Source of the DNA: Gorillibacterium timonense
GTDB lineage: Bacteria; Bacillota; Bacilli; Paenibacillales; NBRC-103111
Length of the DNA stretch: 64,000 bases
NCBI RefSeq assembly: GCF_001457415.1
Contig: NZ_LN881724.1
Location: 868,001 to 932,000, forward strand
Reading direction: 5' to 3'
Both the position numbers and the translations under genes were made by a program. Positions 59,700 to 64,000 of the stretch are shown here, piece by piece. The notes under the pieces were generated by a model that did no database searches, was not told the origin of the DNA, and saw only the letters and a program-made list of their open reading frames with translations. Position 1 is the stretch's first letter. Each line of letters begins with the position of its first letter.

Positions 59700-60857
59700 A
59701 TGGGAAAGCCATACCGGATGGAAATCGAATTCATGCGGGCATTTGCCATCGTGGCGGTGATCCTGATCCATGCCACGGGCCTTGTATTCAGTCAGCTTCC
59801 CGCCGAGGTGAGCTCGTACCCGGTGTATTTCTTTTTGAATATCTTTTCGTCCTTTGCCGTTCCCGTCTTTATTTTCATCAGTGGTTTTTCTTTCTACTAT
59901 ACCTATCAGGATACGGAGATGACTGGAGCGGCGGCGAAACTCTTTTACAAGAAGAGACTGACGGCGATCGCTTGGCCTTATTCGATCTTCGCGGTGCTGT
60001 ACTTTGTGATCCTTTGCAGAGACTATACCTTTCCCAAAACCCTCATTACGTTTGCCTATCAATTTCTGACCGGTCGAACCTATACGCCGCTCTACTTCAT
60101 CTTCGTCATCGTTCAGTTTTACCTCATCTTCCCGCTCTTGATTCGCCTGCTGAAGACAAAAGCTTTCAGCCGCTATCTGTGGGTAACCGGGCTTCTGCTG
60201 AAGGCGGGGTATTTCCTCATCAACAAATTCTATATCGCCCATCTCTCTTTTCTGCCGAATCTCTTTCATCGGACAGGTAGCATCTTCGTTTCGTACATCG
60301 CTTATTTTTGTATCGGAGGTTATGTAGCTCTTCATTATGAACGGATACTTGCGGCAGGTAAGCGGCTTTCTCGCAAGTTCGTCTTATTCGCGCTTTGGCT
60401 GGCGGCTGGAAGTATCCTCGTGTGGCTCTACTATGTGGGGCAGGTTCGTCACCATTGGCTGGATTCCGCTGTCTACGAGTCTGTGCAAGTTCTGTTTAGC
60501 TTGCTGTCCGCTTTCGAGCTCCTGCTGCTGTCTCGGCTTGTTCTGAATCGAACGGAGCTCATGGCGAAGCTGCTAACCTCCCTAGGGGTTTGTTCTCTGG
60601 GGATTTATTACGTTCATCCGCTAGTGCTGCTCCTCTATCGTAAAATTCCGTTGCCCGAATCGATGATCGGTTATCATCTGTATTATTTCTTTCAGTTTGG
60701 CTGTGCGCTCGCCGTCTCTTGGGGATTGACAGGGCTGATCGCGGGAAAGGTGCGGGGAGGAGCGAAGCTCATCGGAGTGTCTGATCGGAGGAAAAAGGCG
60801 CCTCTTGCGAGTACGACGGGTCTCCATGCTCCAGTTGGCGGAAGCCAGGTGGGATGA
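59700..60857 (+). CDS. Membrane acyltransferase, family 3 (OatA-like)
   Basis: A 385-residue protein with ten or so membrane segments. The family opening is seen in EIEFMRAFAIVAVILIHATG (catalytic-region His in LIHATG) and ISGFSFYYTY. Such enzymes move acyl groups onto surface polymers or lipids. The ATG at 59700 has AGAGGA 5 nt upstream; a TTG 27 bp earlier lacks support. No partner esterase domain is fused. Single gene with no clear promoter seen. Confidence 0.88.
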   Translation: MGKPYRMEIEFMRAFAIVAVILIHATGLVFSQLPAEVSSYPVYFFLNIFSSFAVPVFIFISGFSFYYTYQDTEMTGAAAKLFYKKRLTAIAWPYSIFAVLYFVILCRDYTFPKTLITFAYQFLTGRTYTPLYFIFVIVQFYLIFPLLIRLLKTKAFSRYLWVTGLLLKAGYFLINKFYIAHLSFLPNLFHRTGSIFVSYIAYFCIGGYVALHYERILAAGKRLSRKFVLFALWLAAGSILVWLYYVGQVRHHWLDSAVYESVQVLFSLLSAFELLLLSRLVLNRTELMAKLLTSLGVCSLGIYYVHPLVLLLYRKIPLPESMIGYHLYYFFQFGCALAVSWGLTGLIAGKVRGGAKLIGVSDRRKKAPLASTTGLHAPVGGSQVG

Positions 60858-60893
60858 CCGAATGAAAGCGAATGGCGGCATTTGACAATGCGT

Positions 60894-60938
60894 AAAAAAA
60901 CGCCTCCAAGCCCACGGATATCGCGGATTTGGAGGCGT
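60894..60938 (-). terminator. Terminator of melA
   Basis: On the minus strand ACGCCTCCAA pairs with TTGGAGGCGT around a 19-nt loop and is followed by TTTTTT. Confidence 0.88.
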
Positions 60939-60986
60939 CTTCGTCTGACTTTGGGTTATTCTGGGGTTAGCCTTTGATTCGGATTT

Positions 60987-62285
60987 TTACCGGAATGAAG
61001 GAAGCCAATCGCCGTGCGCTTCAATCAGATCGTCGCACAGGGAAACGATGTCGTCGAGCGACAATTCCGCTGAGGTATGCGGGTCGAGCATGGCTGCGTG
61101 ATAGATATGCTCCCTCTTGCGAGTGATAGCGGCTTCGATGGTCAAGAGCTGCGTATTGATGTTGGTGCGGTTCAGAGCGGCGCATTGCGGCGGTAAATCG
61201 CCCACATAGGTCGGCATTACACCGCTTCGGTCCACAAGGCAAGGAACCTCGACGCAGGCTTCCTTCGGGAGATTCGGAATGAGGCCGGTGTTCATGACGT
61301 TGCCGCCGATCTTATACGGGACGCCTGTTTCGATGGCTTCGAGGATATAGGAGGCATACTCATGGCTGCGCGTGTGGGTTAAGTCTTGATCATGCACAAG
61401 CTGTTCGCGCATGTCCTTCCAGTTCTCGATCTGTTTCGCGCAGCGGCGCGGGTATTCGTCGAGCGGAATGTTGAAGCGGTCGATCAGCTCGGGATAGCTC
61501 TTCTTGATAAAATACGGATGGTATTCGGCATTGTGTTCCGAGGATTCCGTAATGTAGTACCCGAATTTGAGCATCATCTCCAGACGGACCATGTCAGGAT
61601 GCTTTTCCTTCTGCTTCTCCACGGCACGTCGCTTGATTTCGGGATAGAGATCGACGCCGTCTTTCTTCGCCTCCAGGAGCCAAGCCATGTGGTTGATTCC
61701 GGCGATCTTTGCTTCCACGCCTGTGGGATCCATGTCGAGCAGCTCGAACAGGGAAGGGACGCACACCTGTACGCTATGGCATAGCCCAACTGTGCGGACA
61801 TGGCCATATGTATTCATGACATTTGTGAGAACCGCCATCGGGTTGGTGTAATTCAGGAAGAGTGCATCCGGGCAAACCTCCCGGATATCCTCCGCGAAGC
61901 CGAGCATCACGGGGATGGTTCGCAGGTTGCGGAAAATCCCTCCGATGCCTACGGTGTCGGCGATGGTTTGACGAAGTCCATACTTCTTGGGGATTTCAAA
62001 ATCGGTGATGGTGCATGGATCATACCCGCCTACTTGGATGGCGTTGATGACGTACTTGGCGCCGCGCAGCGCCTCCTTCCGATCGTGGTATGCCTTGATG
62101 GAACAAGTGCTCTTCGAGGATTTGCGAATGTTCTTGAGCATCGCCTCCGAGTCGGACAGCCGCTCGTGATCGATGTCGAATAAGGCGAGCTCGAAGTCCT
62201 GCAGCGCCGGTGTCCTCATGCAGTCGCCTAGGACGTTTTTGGCAAATACGGTACTGCCCGCTCCGAGAAAGACGATTTTGTTCAT
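60987..62285 (-). CDS. melA: Alpha-galactosidase, glycoside hydrolase family 4
   Basis: A 432-residue NAD- and metal-dependent GH4 enzyme. It starts with a Rossmann motif (KIVFLGAGSTVF). The family residues are in LNYTNPMA (Asn), GLCHSVQ (Cys and His, metal ligands, in the form found in MelA rather than alpha-glucosidases) and GINHMAW. The CHS motif favours alpha-galactosidase or alpha-galacturonidase. It acts in the cytoplasm on imported sugars. No transporter beside it; a divergent AraC regulator is 135 bp away. Confidence 0.9.
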   Translation of the reverse strand: MNKIVFLGAGSTVFAKNVLGDCMRTPALQDFELALFDIDHERLSDSEAMLKNIRKSSKSTCSIKAYHDRKEALRGAKYVINAIQVGGYDPCTITDFEIPKKYGLRQTIADTVGIGGIFRNLRTIPVMLGFAEDIREVCPDALFLNYTNPMAVLTNVMNTYGHVRTVGLCHSVQVCVPSLFELLDMDPTGVEAKIAGINHMAWLLEAKKDGVDLYPEIKRRAVEKQKEKHPDMVRLEMMLKFGYYITESSEHNAEYHPYFIKKSYPELIDRFNIPLDEYPRRCAKQIENWKDMREQLVHDQDLTHTRSHEYASYILEAIETGVPYKIGGNVMNTGLIPNLPKEACVEVPCLVDRSGVMPTYVGDLPPQCAALNRTNINTQLLTIEAAITRKREHIYHAAMLDPHTSAELSLDDIVSLCDDLIEAHGDWLPSFR

Positions 62286-62420
62286 CGGATCTACCTCCGT
62301 TAGTTTGTCTTCTTCATTCCTCTTTCAATGTACTCCAAACCGTTCTCTCAAGGTATGGGAAGAACAAGCAGGAATATGGAGGAATGTAGCGAAAACTTGA
62401 GGAGATGAGGAGGGCGTGCC

Positions 62421-63332
62421 ATGGTTGCCGAGCATAAACGATTTCAGATTAGTATCCATTCAGGGGCGAGCAGCGGAGAGATGTCCGTCCTGTTCAGCGG
62501 CATGGCGGAGCCACAGCCCGGCCATTCCATTGGTCCCGCCATTCACGATTATTTCCTGATCCATACCGTTTTGAGGGGAGAAGGGGTGTTCGAGACAGGG
62601 GGGAGAAGGTACCCGTGCTCCGAGGGAGATACGTTCGTGATCTTTCCGGGCGTTCTTTTCCGCTATGAGGCGGGACAGGAGGAACCTTGGCAGTACTGCT
62701 GGGTCGCCTTCAAGGGGAGCCGCTCCCGCTCGATTCTGGACGAGCTCGGCATCATTCCGGAGAATCCGGTCATCCGCCATTCCGGCGGTCCGCTCGTACG
62801 CGCTCTCTATAAGCAATTGCGGAGCAGCTTGAAGCGGGAAGACTCCGACGCGCTTGCCGACCTGGAAGCGTCGGGAATTCTACGGCTTCTGCTCACCCGC
62901 TTCGGCGAGGCGAGTCTTGCGGCGACTCCGGTACCGGAACGGCCGTTGGCTGAATCGGACCGCAGGCTGGACCGGATCATCAGCTGGCTGCTGCTGCAAT
63001 ATGCCCAGCCGATCTCCATTCAGCAGATTGCCGATACGTTCGGCTATCACAGGACTCATCTGTCAAGGATCTTCAAGGAAAAGACCGGATTATCTCCGGC
63101 CCGATTTCTCTTGAAAGTACGAATGGAGAAGGCGAAGCAGCTTCTTAGCACCGCATTGACCATCACGGAGGTCGCAGCATCGGTGGGTTATGCGGACCCC
63201 CTGTATTTCTCCAAGCAATTCCATCGCTGGGCAGGGAAGTCCCCCACGGATTATAGAAGCTCGCAGGCTTCTGTCGCTCCAAGGGTGAATCCAGCCTCAT
63301 CGCGGGACCGAAGTTCCGGTTCAACAGCATGA
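62421..63332 (+). CDS. AraC-family regulator divergent from melA
   Basis: A 303-residue regulator with an N-terminal cupin (sugar-binding arm: HDYFLIHTVLRGEGVFETGG) and a C-terminal pair of helix-turn-helix units (ISIQQIADTFGYHRTHLSRIF and ITEVAASVGYADPLYFSKQF, given in part) ending KSPTDYR. The layout is MsmR-like. The ATG follows GAGGAGGG. Divergent from melA, so it probably activates melA when an alpha-galactoside is present. Confidence 0.92.
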   Translation: MVAEHKRFQISIHSGASSGEMSVLFSGMAEPQPGHSIGPAIHDYFLIHTVLRGEGVFETGGRRYPCSEGDTFVIFPGVLFRYEAGQEEPWQYCWVAFKGSRSRSILDELGIIPENPVIRHSGGPLVRALYKQLRSSLKREDSDALADLEASGILRLLLTRFGEASLAATPVPERPLAESDRRLDRIISWLLLQYAQPISIQQIADTFGYHRTHLSRIFKEKTGLSPARFLLKVRMEKAKQLLSTALTITEVAASVGYADPLYFSKQFHRWAGKSPTDYRSSQASVAPRVNPASSRDRSSGSTA

Positions 63333-63391
63333 ATGCAGCTTGAATCGTCAAGGAGTCGCAATTCCAGTCCCACTGCTTGAACACAGCCGAT

Positions 63392-64000
63392 TCATTTAGG
63401 GATATCGATTCGGTTGTCCGCTAGAAACTTGGTTAGGTCATAAGGAAGCACGATGAGATGCATGCGGGACTGATCATCAATGAACAACAGCCGATGCGGC
63501 CCGCCAGTTGATTCCGCAAACAAGAACAGCTCCCGAACCTGTCCCTGGTACCAGGGCTTGTTCACTTGGACGGGGGGAATCAAGGCGATACGCAGACCGA
63601 TTCCGCTATGCGGCTCAAAGGCCAGCTCTCCAGCCTTGCCCGAACCGGCGTCCAGCCAGCGGATCGCTTCCTGGCGCAGGCTGTCGGTAACGGGGATGAG
63701 CCGGATGACCTGCTCCATCTTCACATCGAACAGCTCAGCATCAGGGATCGTCATTGGTGTTGCCGAAGCGGAGGGGGCCGGAGCCGGCGATGGAACGGAT
63801 TCGGCTCCGACACCGATGATACGGCCGGCACAGAATCCAGTCGAAGGGATTCCCATGGTGATGATCAAGACGGTGAGGATGCCGGTCAAGAGGGTAAGGA
63901 GATGCGGGTTGCGAGCGGAGAATCGGCTTCGATGAACGGACCTGTCCGATATCGCTGATACATATCGGGCCTGCCTCCTTGCGGCTGCGCCTTCTTTCCT
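63392..64000 (-). CDS. Membrane-anchored protein of unknown function, 5' end missing
   Basis: The frame is open without a stop to the right edge (last codons read RRQARYVSAISDRSVHRSRF, then ARNPHLL), so the start lies outside the window. A basic N-terminal region is followed by one membrane segment (LLTLLTGILTVLIITMGI), a Pro/Ala/Ser linker and a globular part (IRWLDAGSGKAGELAF, LLFIDDQSRMHLIVLP). No family recognised. A TTG at 63889 could start a shorter form but would cut the membrane segment. Confidence 0.65.
   Translation of the reverse strand, partial: RKEGAAARRQARYVSAISDRSVHRSRFSARNPHLLTLLTGILTVLIITMGIPSTGFCAGRIIGVGAESVPSPAPAPSASATPMTIPDAELFDVKMEQVIRLIPVTDSLRQEAIRWLDAGSGKAGELAFEPHSGIGLRIALIPPVQVNKPWYQGQVRELFLFAESTGGPHRLLFIDDQSRMHLIVLPYDLTKFLADNRIDIPK

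Noticed and set aside
1..64000. tRNA genes, rRNA genes, CRISPR arrays, insertion sequences, prophage
   Set aside because: No cloverleaf 3' arms, repeat-spacer arrays, transposase motifs or phage structural genes were seen on either strand.

Overview
The window looks like chromosomal DNA of an endospore-forming Firmicute of the Paenibacillaceae (Paenibacillus/Cohnella-like). Signs of this are strong AGGAGG-type ribosome binding sites, frequent GTG/TTG starts, moderately high G+C by eye, T-box leaders before both threonyl-tRNA synthetase genes, a GlnR/TnrA box, the Bacillus-like order ytxC-thrS, and sporulation-linked genes (ytxC, prkA, a RacA-like protein, YheC/YheD ATP-grasp proteins). No tRNA, rRNA, CRISPR array, insertion sequence or prophage was seen. 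The genus is inferred.

Layout. 1-1.8 kb: end of a metI-metC transsulfuration operon. 1.9-9.1 kb: EAL protein, mqnC (futalosine menaquinone pathway), ytxC, T-box plus thrS, a 3D-domain wall protein. 9.3-16.8 kb: VOC protein, a frameshifted soluble chemoreceptor, htrA with a two-component system, ispH. 17-27 kb: aroF, a nitrogen-controlled GSI-beta-type glutamine synthetase, a LacI regulator, a RacA-like protein, thpR, serC, a lipoprotein, an orphan response regulator, trmL and an AbrB-type regulator with a zinc-ribbon-like tail. 27-31.6 kb: a second ThrRS without the TGS domain, behind its own T-box; a TetR/membrane-protein pair; a DUF2161 protein. 31.7-39.4 kb: a uronate locus (GntR regulator behind a perfect 43-bp palindrome, AraC regulator, RraA-like protein, ABC sugar importer, uxuA). 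39.6-43.4 kb: prkA, a membrane protein and a diguanylate cyclase.

43.4-48.2 kb, minus strand, is the most unusual region. It is a compact phosphonate operon: YheC/YheD ATP-grasp protein, PEP mutase, phosphonopyruvate decarboxylase, and a 623-residue fusion of 2-aminoethylphosphonate (AEP) transaminase with a second ATP-grasp domain. Together the enzymes should turn phosphoenolpyruvate into AEP. The two ATP-grasp modules suggest that AEP is then joined to a carboxylate, perhaps at the cell or spore surface. The first three steps are well supported by family motifs; the ligation and its acceptor are inference.

48.8-64 kb: GH130 protein, acetyltransferase, ferritin-like protein, a second two-component system followed by an AT-rich VOC gene and a duplicated scrap of the response-regulator 3' end (a scar of gene insertion), a PAP2 phosphatase pair, a UgtP-like glycosyltransferase/MFS/DedA group, an SGNH hydrolase, a membrane acyltransferase, melA with a divergent AraC regulator, and a gene cut by the right edge.
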